NCBI RefSeq assembly: GCF_050699915.1
Contig: NZ_JBOHGA010000035.1
Coordinates: forward strand, 1-39,759
Direction of reading: 5' to 3'
Source of the DNA: Actinophytocola sp050699915
Lineage (GTDB): Bacteria > Actinomycetota > Actinomycetes > Mycobacteriales > Pseudonocardiaceae
DNA length: 39,759 nucleotides
Below the pieces are notes generated by a model. That model did not search any database and had not been told where the DNA came from. It saw only the letters and a program-made list of their open reading frames with translations. The translations under genes were made by a program, and so were the position numbers. Below are positions 1-6,236 of this stretch, in pieces; position 1 is the first letter of the stretch, and each line of letters begins with the position of its first letter.

Positions 1-417
1 GCGTCCATGCGTGCGATCGCCGCCGCCGCGCGGCTCGACGGCGACGTGCGCCTGGCACTCGGCGCCACCGGCGAGCACACCCTCGCGAGCGGACTGGCGA
101 GGGTGTCGCGGGCGTGGGCGCTGGCCCAGCGCCACGGCCTGCCGCTCGCCGACGTCCTCGACGCGGTCGGCCGCGACCTCGAGCAACGCGCGCGGTTCGC
201 CCGCCAGGTCCTCGCCCGGATGGCCGGTCCGCGCACGAGCGCCGCCGTCCTCGGCCTGCTGCCCGCGCTCGGCGTCGTGCTCGGCGAGGCGATCGGCGCC
301 CAGCCGCTGCGCATGCTCACCGGACCCGGCCAGCCGCTGCTCGCGCTCGGCGTCGGCCTGCTGTGCGCGGGCGTCCTCTGGTGCGACCGGCTCACCGGCC
401 AGGTGGTGCCGCGATGA
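1..417 (+). CDS. TadB-like type II secretion F-domain protein (5' end outside window)
   Basis: Only the C-terminal part is present: the frame is open from base 1, so the start lies upstream. The visible ~138 residues hold an amphipathic segment ending in a stretch rich in Arg, then two hydrophobic segments (around VLGLLPALGVVLG and LLALGVGLLCAGVLW), which is how TadB/GspF-type inner-membrane platform proteins end. TadB and TadC form the membrane platform on which the TadA ATPase drives assembly of Flp pili. It overlaps the next gene by ATGA (414-417), so the two are translationally coupled. TadA is expected upstream but not seen. Identification rests on the C-terminal pattern plus the tadC, prepilin and TadE neighbours. 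Confidence 0.8.
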   Translation, partial: ASMRAIAAAARLDGDVRLALGATGEHTLASGLARVSRAWALAQRHGLPLADVLDAVGRDLEQRARFARQVLARMAGPRTSAAVLGLLPALGVVLGEAIGAQPLRMLTGPGQPLLALGVGLLCAGVLWCDRLTGQVVPR

Positions 418-1121
418 ACCCGACGAGCCTGCTGCTGCTGGCCGCGGCGATACCACTCTGGTCCCGCGCGCGGCTGCCGCGCACTCGCCTCGCCCGGCTC
501 GGCGGCCGGCAACGTGGCCGTTGGCGCCCGGGCGCCAAGGCGCAGCGCTCGGCGCTCGCGGGCGCGCTGGGTGTGCTGGCCGCGGCGTTGACCGGCTGGC
601 CGCACGGCCTGGTCGTCGGCACGCTGGTGACGGCCGCGGCATGGTGGCTGACCCGTCGGCTCACCCGAGTCGACCACCGCCGGCCGGACCCGCTCGGCAT
701 GGCCGCGACCTGGGACCTCCTCGCCGCGTGCCTGCGTGCCGGGCTGCCGGTGCCCGCCGCCGTCACGGCGATCGCCGGCGACCTGCCGGACGATGCCGGC
801 CGCGCCCTGAAGGCGACCGCCGACCTGCTCGCGATGGGGGCCGACCCCGTCGACGCCTGGGCGCCGGCCATGAGCTGCCCGCACACCGCGGTCCTGGCCC
901 GCGGCGCCAGGCACACCGCTCGCTCCGGCACCGCACTCGCCGACGTTGTCGGCTCCCTCGCCACCGCGGTCCGCGACTCCGCGGGCGACGCCGCCGAGGC
1001 CCGGGCACAGCGGGCCGGCGTGCTGATCGCCGCACCGCTCGGCGTCTGCTTCTTACCCGCGTTCATCTGCCTCGGCATCGCGCCCGTGGTGGCTGGCCTC
1101 GCCGGCCGGCTCTCGATCTGA
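414..1121 (+). CDS. TadC-like type II secretion F-domain protein
   Basis: A 235-residue protein starting at the ATG that overlaps the upstream stop. Residues ~1-15 and ~40-75 are hydrophobic, the middle (from about residue 85, with LGMAATWDLLAACLRAGLPV) is the T2SSF domain with its typical Gly/Leu/Pro pattern, and the C-terminus carries a further membrane hairpin (VLIAAPLGVCFLPAFICLG). It is the second platform protein of the Flp pilus machine and would pair with TadB. Length is typical for actinobacterial tadC (about 190-250). A 28-base gap separates it from the prepilin gene, which has its own strong ribosome binding site, consistent with higher translation of the structural subunit. Confidence 0.85.
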   Translation: MNPTSLLLLAAAIPLWSRARLPRTRLARLGGRQRGRWRPGAKAQRSALAGALGVLAAALTGWPHGLVVGTLVTAAAWWLTRRLTRVDHRRPDPLGMAATWDLLAACLRAGLPVPAAVTAIAGDLPDDAGRALKATADLLAMGADPVDAWAPAMSCPHTAVLARGARHTARSGTALADVVGSLATAVRDSAGDAAEARAQRAGVLIAAPLGVCFLPAFICLGIAPVVAGLAGRLSI

Positions 1122-1149
1122 CCACACACCGATATAAGGAGGTTGACCG

Positions 1150-1353
1150 ATGTTTCCGCACCCGACCCGGTTGCCGATCCGGCCCCGCCGGGAGTTCCTG
1201 CTCGCCGATGACGGCATGACCACCGTCGAGTACTGCGTCGGCCTGATCGCCGCCGCCGCGCTCGCGGTCGTCCTCTACGGCATCGTCACCGGCGACGACG
1301 TGCTCAACGCGATCACGTCGATCATCCAGCGCTCGCTCTCGGTGAAGATCTGA
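1150..1353 (+). CDS. Flp-like prepilin (DUF4244 family)
   Basis: A 67-residue protein with an AAGGAGG ribosome binding site at 1136-1142, 7 nt before ATG. A charged leader (residues 1-27) ends in DDG, followed by MTTVEY and a ~20-residue hydrophobic segment. The G-x4-E-Y pattern is the processing motif of Flp prepilins (Gly at -1, Glu at +5), so this is probably the structural pilin subunit cut by a TadV-type peptidase. DUF4244 genes sit in this position in many actinobacteria between tadC and TadE-like genes. Its strong ribosome binding site fits a major subunit. The stop overlaps the next ATG by one base. Confidence 0.85.
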   Translation: MFPHPTRLPIRPRREFLLADDGMTTVEYCVGLIAAAALAVVLYGIVTGDDVLNAITSIIQRSLSVKI

Positions 1354-1736
1354 TGTCCGCGACCAGACGCGCTCGTCGAAAACCCGACCGGGACGCCGGG
1401 ACGGTCACCGTCGAGGCCGCGGTCGCACTCGGTGCATTCGTCACGGTGCTCGCACTCGCGCTGGGCGCCATCTCGGCGGCCATCGACCAGCTGAGATGCA
1501 TCGATGCGGCCCGGGAGGCGGCCCGCCTGGTCGCCCGGGGCGAGGTCGACCGTGCCCGGGTGGTGGCCATCGAAATCGCTCCCAGCAGCGCGAACGTCGC
1601 GATCACGAGGCGCGGCGACGACACCATCCAGGTCGACGTCCGCGCGACGCCGGTCAACGGCCTGCTGCCCGGCCTCCAGCTGCACGGCGTTGCCCATGCG
1701 ATCGCCGAACCGGGGTCCACGGAGGACAGTTCGTGA
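1353..1736 (+). CDS. TadE-like pseudopilin (Rv3655c-like)
   Basis: 127 residues, ATG sharing one base with the previous stop. After a basic leader (RRARRKPDRDAG) comes TVTVEAAVAL and a hydrophobic helix; G-TVTVE preserves the Gly(-1)/Glu(+5) pattern of TadE pseudopilins. The rest is a small extracytoplasmic domain. TadE-type minor pseudopilins are needed for Flp pilus assembly in better studied systems. In mycobacteria the equivalent is Rv3655c. It overlaps the next gene by 4 bases (GTGA), so it is the third member of a tightly coupled run. Confidence 0.85.
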   Translation: MSATRRARRKPDRDAGTVTVEAAVALGAFVTVLALALGAISAAIDQLRCIDAAREAARLVARGEVDRARVVAIEIAPSSANVAITRRGDDTIQVDVRATPVNGLLPGLQLHGVAHAIAEPGSTEDSS

Positions 1737-2146
1737 GCGAGCAACAACGAGCACGACCGCCGAACGAGCACGATCGCGGTGCGGCGACGGTGTGGACGGC
1801 CGGTGCCATCGCGGCTCTCCTGGTGGTGACCACATTGGTCGTCTGGCTCGGCGCGGCGGCCGCCACCCGGCACCGCGCGGCGAGTGCCGCCGACCTCGCC
1901 GCGTTGGCCGCTGCCGGCGTCGCGGTCGAGGGACAAGGCGTGGCCTGCGGAAAGGCCCGCTGGGTCACCGACCGGATGCGCGTCGAGCTCCACCGCTGCC
2001 GGCTGAACGGCTCCCGCGCGCTCGTCGAAGTGGTCGCGCAGCCGCCCGGCGTGCTGGCGGGGTTCGGTCCGGCGGAAGCTCGCGCACGCGCCGGACCGGT
2101 GGTCGAGGCCGGTGACGCAAGTCGAACGGTCGTCTTCGGACGGTGA
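1733..2146 (+). CDS. TadE/TadG-like pseudopilin (helicase/secretion neighbourhood family, Rv3654c-like)
   Basis: 137 residues; GTG at 1733 overlaps the upstream stop. Residues ~14-40 are RGAATVWTAG followed by a hydrophobic helix; the remainder is a small domain with two Cys (VACGKARW and LHRCRL) that may form a disulfide outside the membrane. The Glu(+5) of the prepilin motif is replaced by Trp (G-AATVW), so it may not be processed the same way. This matches the short TadE-like family found next to the DECH helicase in actinobacteria. It closes the pilus operon; a hairpin followed by TTT lies immediately downstream. Confidence 0.8.
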   Translation: MSEQQRARPPNEHDRGAATVWTAGAIAALLVVTTLVVWLGAAAATRHRAASAADLAALAAAGVAVEGQGVACGKARWVTDRMRVELHRCRLNGSRALVEVVAQPPGVLAGFGPAEARARAGPVVEAGDASRTVVFGR

Positions 2147-2196
2147 GCGGTGTCACCAGTGGCCGAGGGGCCCCGTTAACCGGCTCACACCGCTTT
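2147..2196 (+). terminator. Probable terminator of the tad operon
   Basis: GCGGTGT (2147-2153) pairs with ACACCGC (2187-2193), with a GC-rich self-pairing interior (GGGGCCCC), followed by TTT. It begins one base after the last stop of the operon. The stem is only 7 bp at its base, so strength is uncertain. Confidence 0.45.
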
Positions 2197-2344
2197 AGCC
2201 GTGCCGATCCCGTTATTCGTTCACCGTGCCACAACGACCAGTTGTCGACTGCAAGTTTCGTTTGGGGGTGGACGTGTCGTTTAGTGATTCAGGGCACCTC
2301 GCGGCGATGCGAGCGCCCGACCTACAAGGAGGCAAGCACCCGAG

Positions 2345-2977
2345 ATGTTGGACATGGCATGGTCGGATAGCTGGCGGCGGGCCTTCCGCGTCGAGCTGCG
2401 TGCACAGGCCATCGGCCTCGCGTGGCGCGGATGGTCGGTGCTGCCGGGCACCTATCCGGCTGGCTCGCACTGGGCGGGCCGCGACGACGACGAACACACC
2501 GGCCCGCGCCCCGTCCACACGGACTGGCAGGACCGCATCGGCTCCGCGCCGGAGCAGGTCGCCACATGGTGGACCGGCCACCCCTACAGCCTCCTGCTCG
2601 CGACCGGCGTGCAGCTGGACGCCATCGAGGTACCCGGTCACCTGGGCCGGGGCGCCGCCCGAGTGCTGCGCGGCATCGGTCTCCCCGTGCCGATCATGGC
2701 CACCCCGGACGACCGTTGGACGTTCCTGGTCAACTCCGGCCACGAGCTGGAGCGGCCGCTCGCCGAGCACGGCGATGTGGTCCTGCACGCCGCGGGCAGC
2801 TATGTCGCCCTGCCGCCGACCCCGGTGCAGCACGGTGTCGTCCACTGGCGGGTTCGCCCGGAGGTCTGCGGCTGGCAGATGCCGGAGTCGAGCACCGTGC
2901 AGGAGGCGCTCCTCGACGCACTGGCCGCCGAGTCGACGCACGCCCGGTCCGCCGGCCTCGTCGTCACCGCGGACTGA
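2345..2977 (+). CDS. PrimPol N-terminal-domain-like protein
   Basis: 210 residues; AAGGAGG at 2326-2332 lies 12 nt before ATG. The order of motifs (WRGWSVLPGTY near the N-terminus, GPRPVHTDW, WWTGHPYSLLLATG, LDAIEVPGHLGR, then DVVLHAAGSYVALPP and GWQMPESS) fits the actinobacterial family usually labelled bifunctional DNA primase/polymerase. The paired acidic residues of active archaeal-type PrimPols are not obvious; only D of LDAIEVP and D of DVVLH remain, so activity is uncertain and the label may be only evolutionary. It is a single gene between the tad operon and the helicase region. Confidence 0.65.
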   Translation: MLDMAWSDSWRRAFRVELRAQAIGLAWRGWSVLPGTYPAGSHWAGRDDDEHTGPRPVHTDWQDRIGSAPEQVATWWTGHPYSLLLATGVQLDAIEVPGHLGRGAARVLRGIGLPVPIMATPDDRWTFLVNSGHELERPLAEHGDVVLHAAGSYVALPPTPVQHGVVHWRVRPEVCGWQMPESSTVQEALLDALAAESTHARSAGLVVTAD

Positions 2978-3354
2978 CGTAGGGGATGAGTGGGATGCGC
3001 TCAGCAGTACCCGTGAACCACGCTTCGCCGGGAGCACCCTCCCGGCACGCCCGCGGTGGGCGTTCCGCAGAGATGCCGCTCCACCGCGACCAACCCGTCC
3101 CGCTGACCGGCACCGCTCCCGCAACCAGGTGGCCGGCGCAGGGACGGGGAGCATGCCGGGCGCCCGCAAGAGGAGTCGATCTCCCGCGGCGTGGCCAGCA
3201 TCGGGCAGTTGGCGAGACCTGGCCCCAGGGTTGCCGTCATGCGGAGGTCACCGCCTCCCAAGTACCTCCGCGTACGACGGACGCCCCGCCGCTGCCCGAC
3301 TGATCGCGCACCGACCCGAGCGGTAGAGACCGCTCCTCGCGTGCCCGGCGTAAC
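2978..3354. other. Intergenic stretch without a supportable gene
   Basis: Short open frames exist on both strands (for example 2986-3303 plus, 3001-3261 minus), but none has a convincing ribosome binding site, normal amino-acid composition or a recognisable fold. Mycobacteria carry a cold-shock gene near this point of the helicase/topA block; its short conserved sequence is not here. I see no repeats or tRNA-like structure. Confidence 0.5.
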
Positions 3355-3397
3355 GCAACGCGCCGGGGTGCCGGATCTCCGGCCCCCGGCGCGTTGC
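3355..3397. terminator. Strong nested hairpin terminator
   Basis: A perfect 14-bp outer stem (GCAACGCGCCGGGG with CCCCGGCGCGTTGC) encloses a perfect 6-bp inner stem (GCCGGA/TCCGGC) with a 2-base loop. On the plus strand TATTT follows. It sits 25 bases beyond the stop of the minus-strand helicase and can serve as its terminator and block plus-strand read-through. Confidence 0.8.
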
Positions 3398-3421
3398 TAT
3401 TTCTCCCGCGAAGCCAGCTGG

Positions 3422-5785
3422 TCAGGCGGCGGTCTCGCCCTTCTTGGTGACCAGGATCCGCAGCAGCGCGTCGAGCACCGCCACCGCGCCCTGCTTGTCG
3501 AGCGGCTCGTTTCCGTTGCCGCACTTGGGGGACTGCACGCACGAGGGGCAGCCGGCCGGGCACTCGCACGCCGCGATCGCGTCGCGGGTCGCCGTCAGCC
3601 AGGGGATCAGGGCGGCGTGTCCCCGGTCGGCGAAGCCCGCGCCGCCGGGGTGTCCGTCGTGGACGAAGACCGTGGCCTCGCCGGTGTCGGGGTGCAGCGC
3701 GGTCGATACGCCGCCGATGTCCCAGCGGTCACACGTCGCGAACAGTGGGAGCAGCCCGATCGCCGCGTGCTCGGCCGCGTGCAGGGCGCCCGGCACGTGT
3801 CGGTGCGGCACGCCCGCCTCCGCCAGCAAGGCCTCGCTGAGGGTGTACCAGACGGCTCGCGTGTGGAGGGTCTGCTCCGGCAGGTCCAGCGGGATCTGGT
3901 CCAGCACCTGGCCCGATGGCAGCCGGCGCAGGTAGCCGACCACGTGGGAGGTCACCGCCACCTCGCCCAGCCCCACGGACACCGCGCCGCCACCGTGCAC
4001 CTGACGTTCCACCGTGGACAGCACGGAGATGTCGACCTGCTCCCGCGGCGTCGTCGACCACTCCGGGTCCTCGCGGTGCACCATCGCCAGGCCGTCCTCG
4101 AGCTCCAGCTCGTCGACCACATAGGACGTTCCCTGATGCAGGTACACCGCGCCCGGATGCACGGTCGCGCACGCCGAGCCCGGGTTCACGGTGCCCAGCA
4201 GCCGCCCCGAGTCCGACTCCACCACCGCGATCTGCTCGCCGCCCGACCCGCGGATGTCGACCGACGCCTGCGGGCGCTCGCGCGACGTCCAGTACCAGCC
4301 CGTCGGCCGCCGACGCAGCACGCCATCGGCGACCAGGTCGTCGACCACCCGGCGCGCGACCGCGCCGCCGAAGGTCGACAGGCACGCGTCGGCCAGTGGC
4401 AGCTCGGACGCCGCGCAGGCGAGCTGCGGCGCGAGCACGTACGGGTTCGTCGGGTCGATCACCGTCGCCTCGACCGGCTTGTCCAACATCGCGGTCGGAT
4501 TGTGCACCAGGTAGGTGTCCAGCGGGTTGTCCTGCGCCACGAACACCACGAGCGACCCGTCCCCGGCCCGTCCGGCGCGGCCCGCCTGCTGCCAGAAGGA
4601 CGCGAGCGTCCCCGGGTACCCGGCCACCACGACCGCGTCGAGGCCGGCGATGTCCACGCCGAGCTCGAGCGCGTTGGTGCTCGCCACGCCGAGCAGCGAG
4701 CCCGACGCGAAGTCCTTCTCCAGCGCGCGCCTCTCCTCCGGCAGGAACCCGGCCCGGTACGCCGCCACCCGGGCCGGCAGCGAGGAGTCCACTTCGGACA
4801 GCGCGTGCCGGGCAGACAGGGCCGTCAGCTCCGCGCCGCGCCGGGACCGGACGAACGCCAGCGTTCGCGCGCCCTCCACGACGAGGTCCGTGAGGATCCG
4901 CGCGGTCTCCGCGCCCGCCGACCGTCGCACCGGCGCGCCGTTCTCGCCCTGGTAGGCGTCGAGCAGCGGCGGCTCCCAGAGCGCCACCGTGCGCGCCCCC
5001 CGCGGCGAGCGGTCCGCCGTCACCGCCTCGCAGGGCACGCCCGCCAGCAGCGATGCCGACTCCGCCGGGTCCGACACCGTGGCCGAGGCCAGCATGAACA
5101 CCGGGTCCGTGCCGTAGCGCCGCGCCACCCGCCGCAGCCGGCGCAGCAGCAGTGCGACATGCGAGCCGAACACCCCGCGGTAGCCGTGACACTCGTCCAC
5201 GACGACGAACGCCAGCCGGCGGAAGAACTGCGCCCACTTCGCGTGCGCGGGGAGGATCCCGCGATGCAGCATGTCCGGGTTCGTGAAGATCCAGCGCGAG
5301 TGCGCCCGCGCCCAGTCCCGCTCCGGCAGGGGAGTGTCGCCGTCGAACGACGCCGCCCGGACCTCCGGCACGTCCAGTGCGGCGACCGACCGCAGCTGGT
5401 CCGCGCCGAGCGCCTTGGTGGGCGACAGGTACAGCGCCGTCGCGCGCCGGTCCTCGGCCAGCGCCGAGAGCACCGGCACCTGGTAGGCGAGGGACTTCCC
5501 GGAGGCCGTCCCCGTGGCGATGACGACATTCCGTCCCTCGCGGGCGTGGGTGGCCGCCTCGACCTGGTGTGCCCACGGGGCGACGACCCCGCACCGCTCG
5601 AACGCGCCCCGCAGCGAGCCGGAAACCCAGTCGGGCCACGGCACCGAAGTGGCCGCGCGTTCGGGCAGCTCGCGCACGTGCCGCAGCGGGCTCTCCCCGG
5701 TCGGCACGCCGGCGAGCACACGATCGAGCAGCCGGCGCCCACGCTCCGCGGCTGGCTGCGTACCCACCGAACGAGCTTCGCACAT
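3422..5785 (-). CDS. DECH-box superfamily 2 helicase, MrfA-like (helicase/secretion neighbourhood)
   Basis: 787 residues from ATG at 5785. Motif I is GTASGKS (92-98), motif II DECH (197-200), motif III SAT (234-236); the second RecA domain ends in LELGVDI...QQAGRAGR (motifs V-VI). The C-terminus carries C740-x-C742-x3-C746-x2-C749, the four-Cys cluster typical of the MrfA/YprA family, plus another Cys at 755. In Bacillus the relative MrfA works in mitomycin C lesion repair; the mycobacterial equivalent is Rv3649. The frame stays open further upstream, so a GTG start inside the leader hairpin (about 5877) cannot be excluded, but homologues begin near residue 1 as chosen. It is transcribed from a promoter with PafBC-like and DnaA-box-like elements (5904-5975), which fits a DNA-damage role. 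Function is inferred. Confidence 0.9.
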   Translation of the reverse strand: MCEARSVGTQPAAERGRRLLDRVLAGVPTGESPLRHVRELPERAATSVPWPDWVSGSLRGAFERCGVVAPWAHQVEAATHAREGRNVVIATGTASGKSLAYQVPVLSALAEDRRATALYLSPTKALGADQLRSVAALDVPEVRAASFDGDTPLPERDWARAHSRWIFTNPDMLHRGILPAHAKWAQFFRRLAFVVVDECHGYRGVFGSHVALLLRRLRRVARRYGTDPVFMLASATVSDPAESASLLAGVPCEAVTADRSPRGARTVALWEPPLLDAYQGENGAPVRRSAGAETARILTDLVVEGARTLAFVRSRRGAELTALSARHALSEVDSSLPARVAAYRAGFLPEERRALEKDFASGSLLGVASTNALELGVDIAGLDAVVVAGYPGTLASFWQQAGRAGRAGDGSLVVFVAQDNPLDTYLVHNPTAMLDKPVEATVIDPTNPYVLAPQLACAASELPLADACLSTFGGAVARRVVDDLVADGVLRRRPTGWYWTSRERPQASVDIRGSGGEQIAVVESDSGRLLGTVNPGSACATVHPGAVYLHQGTSYVVDELELEDGLAMVHREDPEWSTTPREQVDISVLSTVERQVHGGGAVSVGLGEVAVTSHVVGYLRRLPSGQVLDQIPLDLPEQTLHTRAVWYTLSEALLAEAGVPHRHVPGALHAAEHAAIGLLPLFATCDRWDIGGVSTALHPDTGEATVFVHDGHPGGAGFADRGHAALIPWLTATRDAIAACECPAGCPSCVQSPKCGNGNEPLDKQGAVAVLDALLRILVTKKGETAA

Positions 5786-5839
5786 CCCACCGACAAGAAA
5801 GCGACCCCGCCCCGCCCCGAGCGCAGCGACCTTTCCCGC

Positions 5840-5903
5840 GAGCACGCGCGTGCAGAACCCAAGAACGACAGCCCCCACCCTCTCCGGGGGCACCCCGTCA
5901 TCC
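5840..5903 (-). promoter_or_regulatory. Conserved hairpin leader of the helicase gene (copy B)
   Basis: Reading the minus strand, GCCCCC (5891-5886) and GGGGGC (5876-5871) can pair around a loop containing GGAGAGGG, a good Shine-Dalgarno sequence. About 15 bases later comes GGGTTCTGCACGCGCGTG. The same elements in the same order appear at 29101-29155 on the plus strand in front of an unrelated GNAT gene. It lies between the predicted transcription start and the helicase ATG, so it would be a 5' leader of about 110 nt. A short frame starting at 5901 encodes MTGCPRRGWG, also similar in both copies. Confidence 0.6.
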
Positions 5904-5975
5904 AGTCTACCGGCGCATACCGACGAAAACGGCTGGTCGGCGTTCGCTGTGGACAACTCGCCCCACTGTGGACAG
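5904..5975 (-). promoter_or_regulatory. PafBC-type promoter with paired DnaA-box-like sites (copy B)
   Basis: On the minus strand: CTGTCCACA (5975-5967), 10 nt, TTGTCCACA (5956-5948), 38 nt, TAGACT (5909-5904). TCGTCGGTA (5926-5918) stands exactly 8 nt before TAGACT, matching the RecA-NDp/PafBC motif (TTGTCRGTG-N8-TAnnnT) at most positions. TTGTCCACA equals the DnaA-box consensus described for Streptomyces. All spacings are the same as in the copy at 29020-29091. Confidence 0.65.
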
Positions 5976-6100
5976 CTGGGTCTGACAGGCGGGCTGGATC
6001 GATTCCCTGAACCGATCATGACGGGGCCGGGAACGAGGCTGCCAACGAGGCCGAAAGCGCAGTTGGCGGGACGCCCCGCCAGCGGTGTGAGTCCTACCAA

Positions 6101-6106
6101 TAGACT
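6101..6106 (+). promoter_or_regulatory. Candidate -10 region for hppA
   Basis: TAGACT preceded by GTGAGTCCTACCAA; transcription would begin near 6113, giving a leader of about 124 nt before the hppA ATG. No clear -35 hexamer is visible. The 451-base space between helicase and hppA starts thus holds two divergent promoters. Confidence 0.4.
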
Positions 6107-6236
6107 CCGCCGTCGTCCCATCAATACCTGGTGGCGCACACACTCCCGATCAGACCTGATCAGGGGTGAAGCCGTGGCCCGGTCAGGCCGCCCGGTGTAT
6201 CGCGCCCAGATCAGGCAGAAGTACCTGGAGGACCGG

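Noticed and set aside
2986..3303. Small plus-strand gene in the gap after the PrimPol-like gene
   Set aside because: No ribosome binding site, Pro/Arg-rich shadow-like composition and no recognisable feature.
3191..6010. 939-codon plus frame opposite the helicase
   Set aside because: Antisense shadow of a protein with all superfamily 2 helicase motifs.
6084..6106. PafBC motif upstream of hppA
   Set aside because: TAGACT is present, but the sequence 8 nt upstream (GGTGTGAGT) lacks GTCRG at the required spacing.
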